Shown piece by piece: positions 33,958-46,222 of a DNA stretch of 64,000 bases; the stretch's first letter is position 1; each line of letters starts with the position of its first letter. The notes beneath the pieces are model-generated. The model made no database searches. It saw only the letters and a list, made by a program, of their open reading frames with translations, and was not told the DNA's origin. The DNA lies in the NCBI RefSeq assembly GCF_000208745.1, contig NC_030851.1:23740755-23804754 (forward strand), in the 5' to 3' direction. Made by a program: the position numbers and the translations under genes. Source of the stretch: Theobroma cacao (Eukaryota > Streptophyta > Magnoliopsida > Malvales > Malvaceae).

Positions 33958-35143
33958 GTGAGTGGACTTGCATTTCAAACTTGTTTTGGGGAATGTGAAT
34001 GATTTTATCTAACTTGACTTTGAAAATGTGCCTTGGGAACAAGCCTTTGGTGAAGTGATTTTATATTGTGGAAATGTGCTATACAATGTGCTATGTGTTA
34101 TCAAAATATGATAGTATGCATGATATGCATTGGGCGCTTCTTTATATGTTGATGTGGACACGGCTATGTGCGAGTAGGAGTGAACATAAGCCGTTGTTGA
34201 CCCGGCTATGTGCAAGTGGGAGTGCGCATAAGCCGTTGCATATGAGATGATAATGATGGGATGGTGTATATGATGATTGATATATATATATATATATATA
34301 TACATATATGGTATATGGTTGTAAATGCAAAAATGTGAGCATTTGATTTGTTGAAATTTGGGAGTTTGCATGTGTTACATGTTGTTTTTGTTATTTAGCA
34401 GGATGGCTTTGTTTTAAGGGAAAAGGGAACCTTTTTCTTGATGTTCTGATTCTCGCTGCAACAAGAAACTCTAGGGTTTTGAAAGGGTAGGCTGGTCGAA
34501 AACTCGCTACAGCGAGAATCCATTTTCGCTGCAACGACGAAGGTATAGTAGCTTCTCGCTGTAGTGAAAAACTTTCTGTTTTATGACCAAAATCTGGCTA
34601 TAGCGAGATTCAATCTCGTTCCAGAAAAAAACCTTATGTTTTTCACCTCATTTTAATTAATTGTTGCCTTATTTTTCACTTTTTTGCTACCATATTTGAG
34701 TATGGATTTCCAACATTAAGGAGTAAGTGAATAAGCTTAATATGAGGAGGTTTGGTGAGAAACCCTCGGCCAGTCAAGAAACCCTCGGTTAGTTGAGAAT
34801 TTAAATCAAGTGTCGCTGCAACAAAAATTCATTCTCGCTCCAACGTAGCTGCAGCGAGAATGCCTTTCCGCTGCAGCGAGGACCCGTTGTTTATTGACTT
34901 GATTCGCATGAATGCTATTAAAGTTTTCACTCTCCAAATCCTTTATTGAGCGTGGACTTCTTCCAATAAGTGATTTTTCTCATGTGGGGTTTACATGAGG
35001 GGTTTAATAAGTTCAAAAACAAATTGCATTGTTTTGAAAAAGAGTGCATCATGATTTCGTTAAACATTCCTTATGGTATGCTTGTTCCCTTTCTTGTTCA
35101 CTCACTGGGTTTATACTCACTGTTTTCAACTTCATGTTTTCAG
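33958..35143 (+). other. Predicted LTR intron 2 of family A
   Basis: Donor ACAG|GTGAGTGG and acceptor TTCATGTTTTCAG|ATCACG (1186 nt). Confidence 0.8.
34440..34885. repeat. Array of CTCGCTGCAGCGAG palindromes inside intron 2
   Basis: About ten variants of CTCGCTGCAGCGAGAAT occur, such as CGCTGCAACRA and GTAGCTGCAGCGAGAATG. Matching arrays lie at 55975-56455 and 62765-63210. Confidence 0.85.
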
Positions 35144-35268
35144 ATCACGAGGCAGTCAGTAATTAGGACAAGGTGTCCTTGTAGACTTGTATCCATCTTT
35201 TGGTAGATGTCTCGGCATTCAGTAACTGTACATTCGTCCGAGTCCCTCCGCTAAAAGTTAAGTATTAT

Positions 35269-37846
35269 TGTAACGACCCCTCCTCGGTAAATTTGAAATA
35301 CTAAGAATTTCTTATGCATTATAAACACTTCAATTGGTAAACTAATCAAGGTAGATAAAAATTTTCTCTACAAAACAGATCAATAACCTTATTCAAGTCA
35401 ATCATTTGAAATATTGAATTAAAACAATTTTTACATAAAGAAAATTTCGTCGTCAAGATCAATTGACATTTTTCTCAAATCAAACCAATATATTCGGCAA
35501 GCTCCCATGAAATCAAACGTTAATCAAACTCATACGTAAATCACAAATTGCCTTGCACTCAAGGAGTTAAAATTCATTTCATCGTAAAAATAAGAGAGCT
35601 GCAGAAAAACCATTAAATTCCACTTTCACCATGCAAAGAAATATAAATTTAAAAACCCAGAGATGCCACTCTTGAGTAGGGAATGAAAATAAAACCGTGG
35701 TCCCACTACCACGTAATAACATCCGGGAGCCTTGCTCCACTGGATCTCACATGCCATGGCAGTCTCACGATGTTGGCCGACATCGGAGATATTCGACGGT
35801 CGCAACTGTGTAAATCACTAGTGGGCTAGCCATGCATATATACATCACAGGTCGTGGTCCCCACCATGCCTAACCGTCCGTCGGTGACCCAAAGGTTCTC
35901 TAGCTAGAGCTCACTCGTGCACGAGGGTCATACTTAATCGATGTGACATTTGGCCTACTCTCGACGCCCTCGGTTTGTAAAACCATTTTTTTTTAAATCG
36001 TTTTATGTCCTTAAAAACTTGTCTCAAAATTATTTCCAAAGCATTCAACATAGGGTATGATAAAATCTATCATTTTCTCAAAATGAATTTATGCATGAAT
36101 TTCAAAACAATAATTTGCATGGTGGATAAGCAATATAACCATGGATGTACATTGCACAAATATAAGGCACAAATTTTGAGGTAAAACAGTGCGAAGGGCT
36201 TGTTTCCCCATTTTGAAAACACTTACATATAATTTATACATATATATATTCAAAACAATTTTTGTAAATAATTTGCATTCACAATTCCCTAAAATTTCTA
36301 CCAGCACATGCTATCCACAATTTTGCATCTAAAATAAAATATACATACTTTTATACTATTATGAGAATTTTAAAATTGACACCCCCTACTCACCTCACAA
36401 TAGCGGGATGTTACGTCGCTATTAATTCAAAAATGTATCTACTTATTCCTTCTTATCGGTCGCTCGTTATTTCCTCCGACCTGCCACCACAATGTACCAC
36501 CTTTACTCATTTCTCTTAAAAATTGAAACCCATTATATATATATTATTTTATTTTTATTTTATTATATATATATATTTATGCCCCCATTACCTTTCCTTC
36601 ACCCGATCTCTTTCTCACCCTTTTTGCTACAACCTTCATCCTTCCTCTTTCCTCTTTCACTCCCAACGCTGGTAACAAGCTCTCTACTTTCACTCTCACC
36701 ACCGATCACCATAACAGCCTAGCTTCCTCTCTTTTCCTTCCTAAAAATCCAACAGCACAAGGTTGCTCTTTCCTCTAAAAAATCAGCTCCTTTCCCTTTT
36801 TTATTTAGCTCCATAAATGGCTTCCTCTCTGCTCTGTTTCTCCCCTCAAGACCGGTTGCAACCACCCAAGAAATTCTCCCTTCAACCCGTGACACTTTCT
36901 CCTTTCTCTCTCACATTTCGGCTCTTTCTCCCTTTCTCTTTTTCTCCATAAATGGCTAAGGATAAAATGAAAGAGACAAAGAAAAGTTGTATTTGATATG
37001 GCTTCATGGTGGGGCAGCCAATGACAAGTTTCTTGTCAATGTTCCCCTACTCCTTTTTCCTTTCTTCTTCTTTCTTTCTCTCAAAAATCCGGCTACTACT
37101 CCTTTAAATGGCTTTGACTTTTCTTTTGCCTTTCTCTATTTCATCTCTTCTATATCACTTGACCGGTCCCTCTATTTTTTTTTTGTTCTCTTTCCCTTGT
37201 GTTCTTAAGTCAGCCCCTACCATCATTTAACTTAAAAAAAATATATTACATTTTGGCCTCCTTATCCCACACATGGGCGACTGCCCATGTGATCTTTTAT
37301 AATAATTTTTTTTATTATTGTTGTTAGTATTTATTTTATTTCCTTTAATTATTAAAATTTACATGTAAGTCCTCAATTTCATTTTATTTACTACACAACC
37401 TTTCAACTTTCGTATTTTAAAATTTGATCTTTTCGATGCATTTAAAAATTCTAATTTTCATCTATCTCTCTTCCTTTACACGCGTACAATCAGAATATCG
37501 AAATTGCACTTCAAGGCGATGTCACCATAATATTTTAAATATTTACTTACCCGCGCTAATTCGATTTAATAAAATCACGCAGGCACAATTATTATCGTTT
37601 TTCTTCGAAATTGTTTCTTATTTCTTCTCTCCCACTTAGATCAATCATATTATCCTTTTTCATGACTAATTCCAATAATAAATAAAATATTAATATTTTA
37701 ATATTATTTTATTCATAAAATAATATTTTATTTTAAAATATTATTTTCACTCGTAACCGCTTTTTGACCCTTAATTTACATCAAGTGACTCTTCGTTTAA
37801 TCGATAGGGTCTTATTGATGGTTAAACGGGAGTACGGGGTGTTACA
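35269..37846 (-). mobile_element. Solo LTR of family B with target duplication ATTAT
   Basis: Starts TGTAACGACCCC and ends GGGTGTTACA. ATTAT at 35264-35268 and 37847-37851 is an exact duplication. It aligns in reverse with the family-B LTR at 12803-19493, for example the GGTCGCTCGTTATTT block near 36458 and the GGTTCTCTAG...GACG block near 35890. It lacks about 500 bp of the 3' end seen in that copy. CT-rich stretches at 36590-37210 give spurious ORFs. Confidence 0.9.
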
Positions 37847-38100
37847 ATTATTTTGTTGTGTATAGACAAATTTAATGTAAATTGTTAAGATACATGTTGT
37901 AGATAATGTATATACACTTGTTTGGTATGCCAGTATGAGATGGCAATGTGTAGTATTATTTTGATTCTAATTTATAAAATGTGACTTAGCAGTTTATGAT
38001 GGAATGATAAACATGTCAGATTAATAGGCTTGCTTGGGCTTAGTGGATTACATCCATTGGGCCCATGCACCGGTCATGGCCCAAAATTTGGGTCGTGACA

Positions 38101-38771
38101 AAGAGTCTCAAACTCTTGTGCCTTTACATCTGTCACCCTTTCAAGCAAGAAATGATTTAGAAAAGCTTGGACAAATTCCTCCCATGTTATTGGAGATGAC
38201 CCTGATGATTTATTTCTGCTAAGTGTAAAAAACCATATCCTAGCCATATCTTTCAATCTAAAACCCACCAATTCCACTGGCCGATGTGTGGAGCATCCCA
38301 AAGCAAAACAAATGCATTCCATGTCTTTCAAAAATCTCTGCGTATCTTCCTCCGCATTTGAACCTATAAATGATGGGGGCTTTAACTTCATAAAATTTAC
38401 TAAAGTAACCTCAATAACCCTTCTTGGTGTTCACGCTAAGGCACATAGTCTAGATCTTGTGAACTAGAATCAACCCATTCCTCAGATGGTGCTTCACTTC
38501 TGTTGTGGAAATTAGCAAATTCATGAGCCAAACTTAGCAGCCCTATTGCTAAATCCTTAAAGGTGACACCTCCTTTTATAGGGTGGTCATCCCTGATTCC
38601 CACATTCTGCTCACCGGTGTACGTATAACTTGGTTCCACATTTTGAGTGCATTTTGTTCCTCTACTCCTACCACGACTGCTTGATATGGACACTTGTGGT
38701 TGTTCCATAAGCCCATCTAGGGCATCTTGCTCTCTAGTGGCCCTCGACGCAGCTTTCGTCTTAGGCGGCAT
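38101..38771 (-). pseudogene. Ty3/gypsy gag N-terminal part
   Basis: Two frames read gag from the start codon at 38771. The first (38436-38771, MPPKTKAASRAT...) is a basic N-terminus with SSSRGRSRGTK. The second (to 38101) is the capsid-like core with PPSFIGSNAEEDTQRFL, CSTHRPVELVGFRLKDMA and SGSSPITWEEFVQAFL, typical of plant chromovirus gag. The frame shifts between them at about 38400-38435. The core continues at 32961 after the solo LTR. The start lies about 199 nt from the PBS. Confidence 0.9.
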
Positions 38772-38970
38772 TGTGTACTAAGACAAAGCAAAACCATGTT
38801 CAAAATCATGTTTTCAAAATCCAAAGGGTAGGCTTACTAAAACTACGGGAGTTCATGAAACCTTTTATTCATAATTAGTACAATAGTCACCAACCATTAA
38901 CAAGACTCTACACTGATTCTCGACACTCTGCTAACAGACACAATTTCACCTAGGACTCTCTAACCTAGGC

Positions 38971-38982
38971 GCTCTAATACGA
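38971..38982 (-). promoter_or_regulatory. Primer-binding site, tRNA-iMet, degenerate
   Basis: On the minus strand TCGTATTAGAGC matches TGGTATCAGAGC at 10 of 12 positions and lies 4 nt from the LTR end at 38987. The same spacing occurs at 4098-4116. It links this LTR to gag at 38771. Confidence 0.8.
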
Positions 38983-39776
38983 ACTTTGTCATGACCCAAA
39001 TTTAGGGGCCATGACCGATGCACGAGCAAAGTAAGCAAGCCCACTAGACCTGAGCAAGCCTTAACGCTCATATTCAAGCATACATAGGCCAAAGGATTTG
39101 ATCATCAAATATTCATAATAAATTCAAATAAAATACAATATCCATGGCTTAATTTCCATAAAAATAGTAATAAGGTCATACATTGGCCATCCAAACAAGT
39201 TCATATATATTAACCCTTAATACACAATATAGCATGGCACTCCGTGCCTACACACATTATCCACAGTGGAAAGTTTTAATTGACTTACCAAAATGACCAA
39301 AACGAATAACCTACCAAATGCCAAAATCTATCTATCACTAAACAACCTTTACCACACAACTCCGTTGCCTATTTATCTACACATGGTATAGAAATGGGTG
39401 AGTACTATAATACTCAATGAGAGGTGTAGATAAACAAAATCATATATGTTTATATAAAATACATATATAAAATATATGCACCTTCTGTGCAACTACATGT
39501 TCGAACAAACATCTCCAAAAATAGGGCATATAATGATCCCTAAATCTCTGATATAAAAGCATATCATCATCCTCAATGTCTCCAAAGATCATCACATGTA
39601 TTATTAGGCTTATCTCGAAGCCGATCAAAGCTATTCAAATCATTCTCCATGGCCAACTCTAGTAGATAGAGTATCACATTAGAATCATATCACATTTATC
39701 TAAGCTTTTTCATAGCTATCTAACATCGTATACAAATCAAATCAACAAGTGGTCCTCCCTTGGACATAGTCAGATG

Positions 39777-39917
39777 ACGCTTAGTGGCCAACTGACAAAG
39801 AAACAGATCACGCACTTGTTAAAGCAACCAGTGGAGAACAACTCACGCACAGCGCTGAAGCAGCTGACGAAGAAACAGATCACGCTTAGCGTCGAAGCAA
39901 CTGATGGAAAACAAATC
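39777..39917. repeat. Degenerate ~35-bp tandem repeat, four units
   Basis: Units beginning ACGC and ending AAATC/AGATC/AACTC are 33, 35, 37 and 36 bp long. Each carries AAGCARCTGAYGRAR-like sequence. The repeat is noticeably less AT-rich than its surroundings. Confidence 0.75.
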
Positions 39918-41081
39918 ATCGACTGGAGTAAACTTTCGACGTCGGCATCACTTGAAGTAATCTCAATGGATGGTATCAAACCATTATAGATGGGAATCAT
40001 AGGGGAGATCAATGCCATCATTCCTACTTACCACCATCCCTGCAAGCACACAAATAGTCACAAGGGGATAAAATCCACTCAACCGCAAATCAAATCAATA
40101 TCTAGAATTCATCCCTTAGACGGAACACAAGTCCACAAATAAGGGCATCATGCCTTTATCATTAACATCTTTCCTCATCAAACCATAAATCACTTTTGTC
40201 GAGCTTTAATTGTCTTAAGCTTAGTTAAAGTTCTAAGTGCTTCTAAGTCTCCAAGCATCATTTAATCAAATCATCTCAACATATCATTCACCTAGGGTAA
40301 ACTACTCCTAGGGTTTCATTGTAGCCTCTAGGCGTCCTAATCTAGGCATACACAGCATAGGCCACCCACATGGCTCACATCACAATACACAATCACACAC
40401 ACACACACTTCACATATATACGTATACACACATATTGTTTTCTAGCGTAGGTTCATATGTCAAGGCATACATATTCCATTCTAATGCCATGGCAGCACAT
40501 TTATCATGTGTCATGCATTACAAGTATTTTATTTAACCCACTCACAATGACAATAAAAGGCACTCCCTACCAAGCTTTGACCTTGAGCCTTCAATCTCCG
40601 TCTAGCTAGCCATTGAGTTAATTTAACTCCATTTTGCCCTTCAAACACATCAAAACATCAAAAGATTAATTATTTCTAGCTTTCGAAAAATGCCAAGTTT
40701 TCACACAATTAACTAAATCTTAGCAAGGATTTAAGCTAAAATCCTTCATTAATGAGATAAACCCATACCTTGGAAGTTGGATTGCATGAGTCTTAGCTCC
40801 AGATTCCCCAATCAAAGCCAAAGAGGAACAAATACCAAATTTGGAGAAAAGTCAAATTTAAAGTTATTAACCGATTAAATCAAAAAATAATTGGTAAAAA
40901 CATTAAATTTTACCTCCAAAATGAGTTCCCAAGCTCCAAATAAGCTTCAAATCACTTCAAAAATCTATATGGGCTTTGGTGTTTCATGGTTTCTAGATAG
41001 TGAAATGGAGAGAAAGAGCTGAGAGAGAGTAACGGGGTGAAATGGCCCAAAAACCCCCTATTTATTTTTACCTTTCCTCTT

Positions 41082-41340
41082 TGATGTATCGATACATTTT
41101 GGCAATGTATCGATACATTTGTCCTAATTTTGAATAAGTGTATCAATACATTTGGATAATTTATCGTTACTTTTCTCGTTGGGTGCTTTTTGCTTCAAAT
41201 GTTTCGATACATGTTCATCTTTGGCCAAATCTATCGATACATTCTCAAATGTATTGATAGAATATTCTTTCTAGAGCCATTGTTGTTCATCTTGCCATGA
41301 GTGTATCAATACATTGGGGTATGTATCAATACTTTCACCA
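41082..41340. repeat. Array of ATGTATCGATACAT palindromes in the family-D LTR
   Basis: About ten variants of ATGTATCGATACATT occur, some as TATCAATACATT. Relative to the LTR start on the minus strand they lie at +310 to +570, upstream of the TATA-like box and so in U3. Confidence 0.8.
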
Positions 41341-41651
41341 TTATAGATAGTTCTATGCTTCCCAAAAACTCCAAAAGTCTAAGTTTAACACTCCAATATT
41401 ATTCTCGGTTCATATTACACCTCAAATCATCCATTTAAATTAATCCCATACATAAACGCATAAACGTAATGTCAAATCTTAATAAAAACCTAAAATTATA
41501 GGATTTATCACATATTTTTTCAAAGTTTGGCCTAACTGTCAATATGTACACTTTTAAACACTAGGCATTCATATCCTATCATCAAAGTCTTCAAGACTCC
41601 ACATATTTCTTAAATCATTCTTAGTTTACATAAAAAATTAAGGGTGTTACA

Positions 41652-42989
41652 TTGCTGATGGAGCTTGAAGGTTTTCAAAGATGGGAATTTGAGAAAACAT
41701 GGGTGGAAGAACAAAGAGATGGGAAAAAAATGAGAAAATTTTGGGTTTTAGGGATTTAAAGCCCATTTTAGGGTGACTAGGCAATGTAGGATCGACTATA
41801 GAGGGTTTAGGGTCGATCCTAGACTAAAAGGTTGTATTTCATCCATTTCTCCTTCATAAGATCAACTGTAAAAGGTCCATAGTCGATTTTAGACTAGAAT
41901 GTCCACTTTTCATTCATTTTTCCATCATAGCATCAACTATAGAGGGTTTAAAGTAGATCTTGGTCCAGAATGCTTGAATTTCTTCCATTCTTCCTTCATA
42001 AGATTGACTATAGAGGGTTTATAGTGAATCTTGTACAAGAGTGCATAACTTATCTTGCTTTTTACTATACAAGATCGACCCTTTATGCACTAGGGTTACT
42101 TCGAAGGTCTAAATTTGCAAAAATTGCTCCTTTTAAGACCTAATCCCATTCTAAATCCCTTCTTAAAAATGAAATTAAGGTTTTTAAGTCAACAAAAGTG
42201 TTTCATAAGCTCACCAAGTTAACTAGCTAATTTATCCATGTCACGGAAACTATAGGTTCACAAATAGTATTTATAGTCCTTATAAATTAACACAATAATC
42301 ATAGTTTTATGAATTAATTTAATTAATTAATAATCATAGTTTTATGAATTAATTTAATTAATTAATAATCATAGTTTTATGAATTAATTTAATTAATTGT
42401 ATGGGTTTGTCCTTAATTACATGAAATTAAAAAAATATCTAGCTTCCAAAACTATCATATTTCTATATATTTGTCAATTTTTAACAAAATGAATTATTTG
42501 CAAAGTTGGTAAAGATATTATGTGCTTTCCATCTTTACACGGGTTTGAATCCACTCACAAAAAAGATTAAATATTTAATTTAATTATCTATTATATAAAT
42601 ATTAATAAAATATTTATAAATGGGTATTAGGTTCGGGTTTAGGCGAGTACCCGAGGAACTCAGATATCAACATAATCGAGTTCGGATAGCGGGTACCCAA
42701 GGGATGTTACTCGAATCCAATACAAGTAGTGAAATCACTAGCTAAACTTGTCCCAAACCTGATTATAATGCATCTTACCCCTATATAATAGGATCAGGTA
42801 CCTTATAACAAGGTATCCATTGCCATATCTACTCATAGGTATGATCATGGCAAGTATTACACATGTTTTTTCTCCAAAAAAACATTAAACAACTAGTTAT
42901 AGGGAATGGAATGGCTTGTCTTTTTGTTATGGAGTATGTTAGATAAAGAAGCTTCAAGTGACGTAACCAAGATGGGGATGAATTGGTTA
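41652..42989. repeat. Unclassified repeats, no gene
   Basis: 41790-42080 holds four degenerate units of about 70-75 bp built on GATCGACTATAGAGGGTTTA and its reverse complement GTCGATCCTA. 42294-42398 is a separate 35-bp tandem repeat. 42640-42720 contains GGGTACCC and GAGTACCCGAG words. I see no coding sequence. Confidence 0.6.
42294..42398. repeat. Perfect 35-bp tandem repeat, three copies
   Basis: The unit AATAATCATAGTTTTATGAA plus an AT-only stretch (TTAATTTAATTAATT) repeats three times without visible change. Perfect copies suggest recent expansion. Confidence 0.9.
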
Positions 42990-44487
42990 TGAAGTAAAAA
43001 TCCCTTTTTTAAAATTTTTAAACATAGTAGAGTAGCAAAAGTAGAGTATAAGTTGAATGAAAAATATAAGAAAAAAATAAATAGGACTTAGCCAAGTTTT
43101 TATAGAGGTTCAACCTGTGATGCCTATGTTTTCTCCCTTGATAGCATAATAAGTGTGAATTCACTATAAACTGCCTTTCAAGAATCAAGCACAACCTATA
43201 AAAAATTCACTACCTTTTTAGGATCAAGGACAAACTTTACAACCAAATTCCTTTTAAGAATTAAGCACAACCTCTACAACCAAATGCCTTCTAAAGATCA
43301 AGAACAACCTTTACAATCAAATGCCTTTTAAGGATCAAGCACCACCTCTCTACCTTTTGCTCGGAGGTATAACCTTAACGCTACCTTTTAAATAAGGTAT
43401 AACCTTAACATTACCTTTTACGTGCAAGTGTAACCAACAATAGTGGATTCTCAAGGAATATGAACTTCAAACCTCTATGTAGGATGATGAGCTATTTAGG
43501 TACAAAAAGATGAGAGAGTTTTCAAGGATGATGAATGATGAAAGAATATTTAGGCTTAAGAAGTTTTAGATGAGAGATACAAATATGATCTTGATTTTAT
43601 TCTGCTCAAGGAAGAATTTTTCTGCTTATAGTTCTCCGATTATTTTTCCTCTTTTCCTAGCTCTCAAATTCATACTTTTGGCTTCCTCAAAGTAGATATT
43701 TATAACCCTTGATTCTTGCCCCGTTGGAGTAAAATTTGAAATGTATTTTCGTATGTTTTGGCTAGCTTGATCAAGTCTGTCATACTTAGAGAATCGATTC
43801 CTTGTCCTTGAGTTATCTGTTCTTCATAGAGTTTGAAACTTTTTGTCTCAAATGAATAATTCTTTCTTCTTGAGATGTCGATTATTCCTTATCTTGGCTT
43901 AAAGGTGGCACTTTTGTAATTTTTCAAGAATCAATTCTTTTTTCTTAAGGAGTCAATTCTTCACTGTAGTTTGGCATTAAAATTTGAATTTTAACTTGAT
44001 TTTTTATGCTTCAATCTTATCCATTTGTCCTATCTTTTCCTTTATCTCCAAATTTCTGATTTTTGTCATTAATGCTTCAAGAACTAATATCTTCTTTCTT
44101 AAAAATCAATTCTTTGTCTTCAAATTTGTGCTTGAATTTCTTCTATTTTCTTAGAATTGATTTTTGCTCTCTGAGTTGTCAGTTTTTTCCCATTCTAGAA
44201 GCCTCTATCTTTCAAGAACTATTATTTTCTTTTCTTAGAATTGATTATTCTTGTAGAGAAATCAAGAATTTTGCTTTCTATGTAATGAGAATTGGTTTTT
44301 CATTTACCAAAAGTCTATTCTTTAGGCTAATACTTTTAGTTTAAGTTTGTTCAAAAACATTTTTCTTTGTAAGATCAATTTGAAAACTCTTGAGAATTTT
44401 CTTCAAACTTAAAAACATTTTCAAGCATTCTCAAGGCATAGTTAGGCCAATCAATTTTGTCATTTCAAAATTAGGGTAAAGCTAATA
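42990..44487 (-). mobile_element. 3' LTR of a copia element, minus orientation, left edge uncertain
   Basis: On the minus strand it begins TATTAGCTTTACCC at 44487, right after a purine tract. The 43000-43110 segment resembles the end of the SIRE-like LTR at 51287-51420 (AGGACTTAGCC and TAGAGGTTC against the TAGAG and GTGGTTCGG words there). It carries an array of AATCGATT-type motifs at 43785-44310. ORFs 44063-44344 and 44624-44848 are chance readings. Confidence 0.6.
43785..44310. repeat. Array of AGAATCGATTCTT-type motifs
   Basis: Eight or more variants of AAGAATCGATTCTT occur, for example GAGAATCGATTCC, CAAGAATCAATTCTTT, AAAAATCAATTCTTT and TTAGAATTGATT. Each is close to self-complementary. 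A further run of related motifs lies at 46735-46860. Confidence 0.75.
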
Positions 44488-44502
44488 ATCTCTTTTTTTT
44501 TC
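44488..44502 (-). promoter_or_regulatory. Polypurine tract of the copia derivative
   Basis: GAAAAAAAAAGAGAT on the minus strand directly precedes the LTR start at 44487. Confidence 0.7.
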
Positions 44503-45787
44503 ATATGACAAAATAAAGAACTAAATTTGCTCATTGAAGGAACTCCCCCTCAATTTGTGCTTATCATTTCAAAAGATTTGAGAGCCAAGGTAAAACTATA
44601 AAAAGAATTTCAAAGCATTTTTCTTGAGCAGAACTCCCCCTCAATCTGTGCACTTTTCAAAAAGATTGCATGATAGTTTTAAAGCACTTTTGAAATCAAT
44701 TTTTCAAGAAAATTCAACCATAAACATAAGTGAAGCTTTGGTAAATTTATTCTTAATTTTCCCCCTTTTTGTTATATCAAAAAGGAATAGAGAACAAAGT
44801 ATAAACAACATGCAACTCACTAGCACAAGTATAAAATGTCTCATGTAGATAGAACACATATACATTTACAATAAAAGATATCTTAAACACATAAGAACAC
44901 ATTGACCATCATATAACTAAGCAAGTGAAAAGATTAAATCTAATGAATTTACATAGTTAAGCCATTCAAAACAAGCTACGATGAATGTATACATCTGAAA
45001 GTAAAAGTCATCCAACAAAAAAATAATTATCCAAATGTTTTAAGAATAACACAAAAAATGTGTCCCAATAACACAAAATCAAGATGGAGGATTAAGATTT
45101 GTTTTCATGTGATTGGTTGAAGGATTGCCTAATGACGTCATCAATTTTCTCAAATCATGTTTTGCTTAAATTGACTCATTCTCTTCCTGTGCTCTTTTAA
45201 TCCACTGAGTAGCTTATTGATGCCATTTCCAAAATTAGCATTCATCTTTGTAATCATCTAGTTCATAGTGATTAGAGATGAAGAAGCCATAGTATCATAA
45301 TGCTTTATGCTATCAGCTGTTGATGTCTTTTTTCTTTCCTAAGCCTGTGTAGGCGTCCCATTTTTTAAGGTTCCATTTCCCATCGAACATTTAATACTAA
45401 AATTCTTTGATCACATCTTCAATAGTCTTTGAGTTTTGTATTTGATCGGTGGATCAATTCTAGCATCAGCTCTATATGCATCAATCAACTAACTTATCAC
45501 CATCCCATGAACTAGTACTTTGCTTTTCCCAGTAATTGTTTCCATCATATCTTGAAAAATAAAAGTGAACAAGTTGATCTGTGTATTATGTTTAATGTGA
45601 TGCATGAAGAACAGGTGTTCACTTTTCACATATGAATTGTTTATTTCACTTGGCCTTGACGCTAGCATAAGATTAAGTGTAAAATGCTATCATGAAAACT
45701 TAGATGGTTTATACTACACTGTTTTAATTCAATGGGTGGAGGAAAGATGGAGAACTCAGTTTGTAAATTATGCCTAATAAGTCCACC

Positions 45788-46222
45788 TTATAGATTTTCC
45801 AGATTTCTTCCAACATCAAGAATTCTTAGCACATGACTGATTAATGATGCATTGATATGCACTTCCTTTCCCATGACTAATGTAATGAACATATTCTCAA
45901 GTATGAATGAATTTCCTTCATCATTTTTGAATGTTGTTGTAGCATTAGAGTAGAAAACCTTGACTAAGTTCTCATAAAAAGGTCTATCCATTTCTAAAAG
46001 AGCCATCCAACCTTGCTAACTAAGATTTTTAGTATATGGGAACTCTAGTGTTTTGTGGTAATTAAAATCAATGGAATTGCTAGGAAACACTTAAAGGAAG
46101 GAGAATGAGTACAAGTACCTTCGTTTTTGTTCATGACTCTTAAAATTCTCCTGAAATAGTAATTAAACTTTGATGAAGGCTCACTTTTTTGACGTTTGAC
46201 AAGACTTCCATGTCTTGACATC
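45788..46222 (-). pseudogene. Putative plant transposon protein domain ORF at the env position
   Basis: The minus strand starts MSRHGSLVKRQK at about 46222 and, after frameshifts, reads SIDFNYHKTLEFPY, then GWMALLEMDRPFYENLVKVFY (split by a start codon), then ILENMFITLVMGKEVHINAS and ISHVLRILDVGRN. The pattern (an FxFP-like lead, W..FLE...YxxLVxxFYxN, then a GKEVxxxxxxISxxLxL block) matches the putative plant transposon protein domain common in eudicot genomes. It sits between gag and the 3' LTR, with no pol seen between 46223 and 47074. Function is unknown; in this position it would be env-like only by location. Confidence 0.65.

Larger units (their letters stand above)
32967..38100 (+). mobile_element. 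Solo LTR of family A inside gag, itself carrying a family-B LTR
   Basis: Starts TGTGAGACC and ends GGGTCGTGACA, with AAGAG on both sides. Without the nested LTR (35269-37846 plus one 5-base duplication) it is about 2.55 kb. It has a TATA box at 33356-33364 and predicted introns 33666-33882 and 33958-35143, separated by a 75-nt exon. Intron 2 contains the GCTGCAGC array and a two-copy CGGCTATGTGCRAGT repeat at 34160-34235, followed by a TA run at 34280-34302. The ORFs at 34009-34371 and 34970-35206 are chance readings. Confidence 0.9.
38987..41651 (-). mobile_element. 5' LTR (family D) of the degraded gypsy element
   Basis: On the minus strand it starts TGTAACACCC at 41651 and ends GGGTCATGACA at 38987, directly before the PBS (2665 bp). 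The first 260 bp at the 38987 side match the mosaic LTR at 10106. A TATA-like AATAAATAGGG lies near 41055-41065 on the minus strand. It carries the ATCGAT array at 41082-41340 and a 35-bp tandem repeat at 39777-39917. The matching 3' LTR is not in the window. ORFs within it are chance readings. Confidence 0.8.

Noticed and set aside
36492..37208. ORFs that resemble signal peptides or membrane proteins
   Set aside because: Same CT-rich LTR zone in the other orientation; hydrophobicity comes from T/C-rich codons.
39770..40021. Mirror ORFs on both strands near 39770-40020
   Set aside because: Both read through the 35-bp tandem repeat in a family-D LTR.
42640..42720. GGGTACCC-type palindromes as a possible DNA transposon end
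   Set aside because: No second terminal inverted repeat or target duplication could be found nearby.
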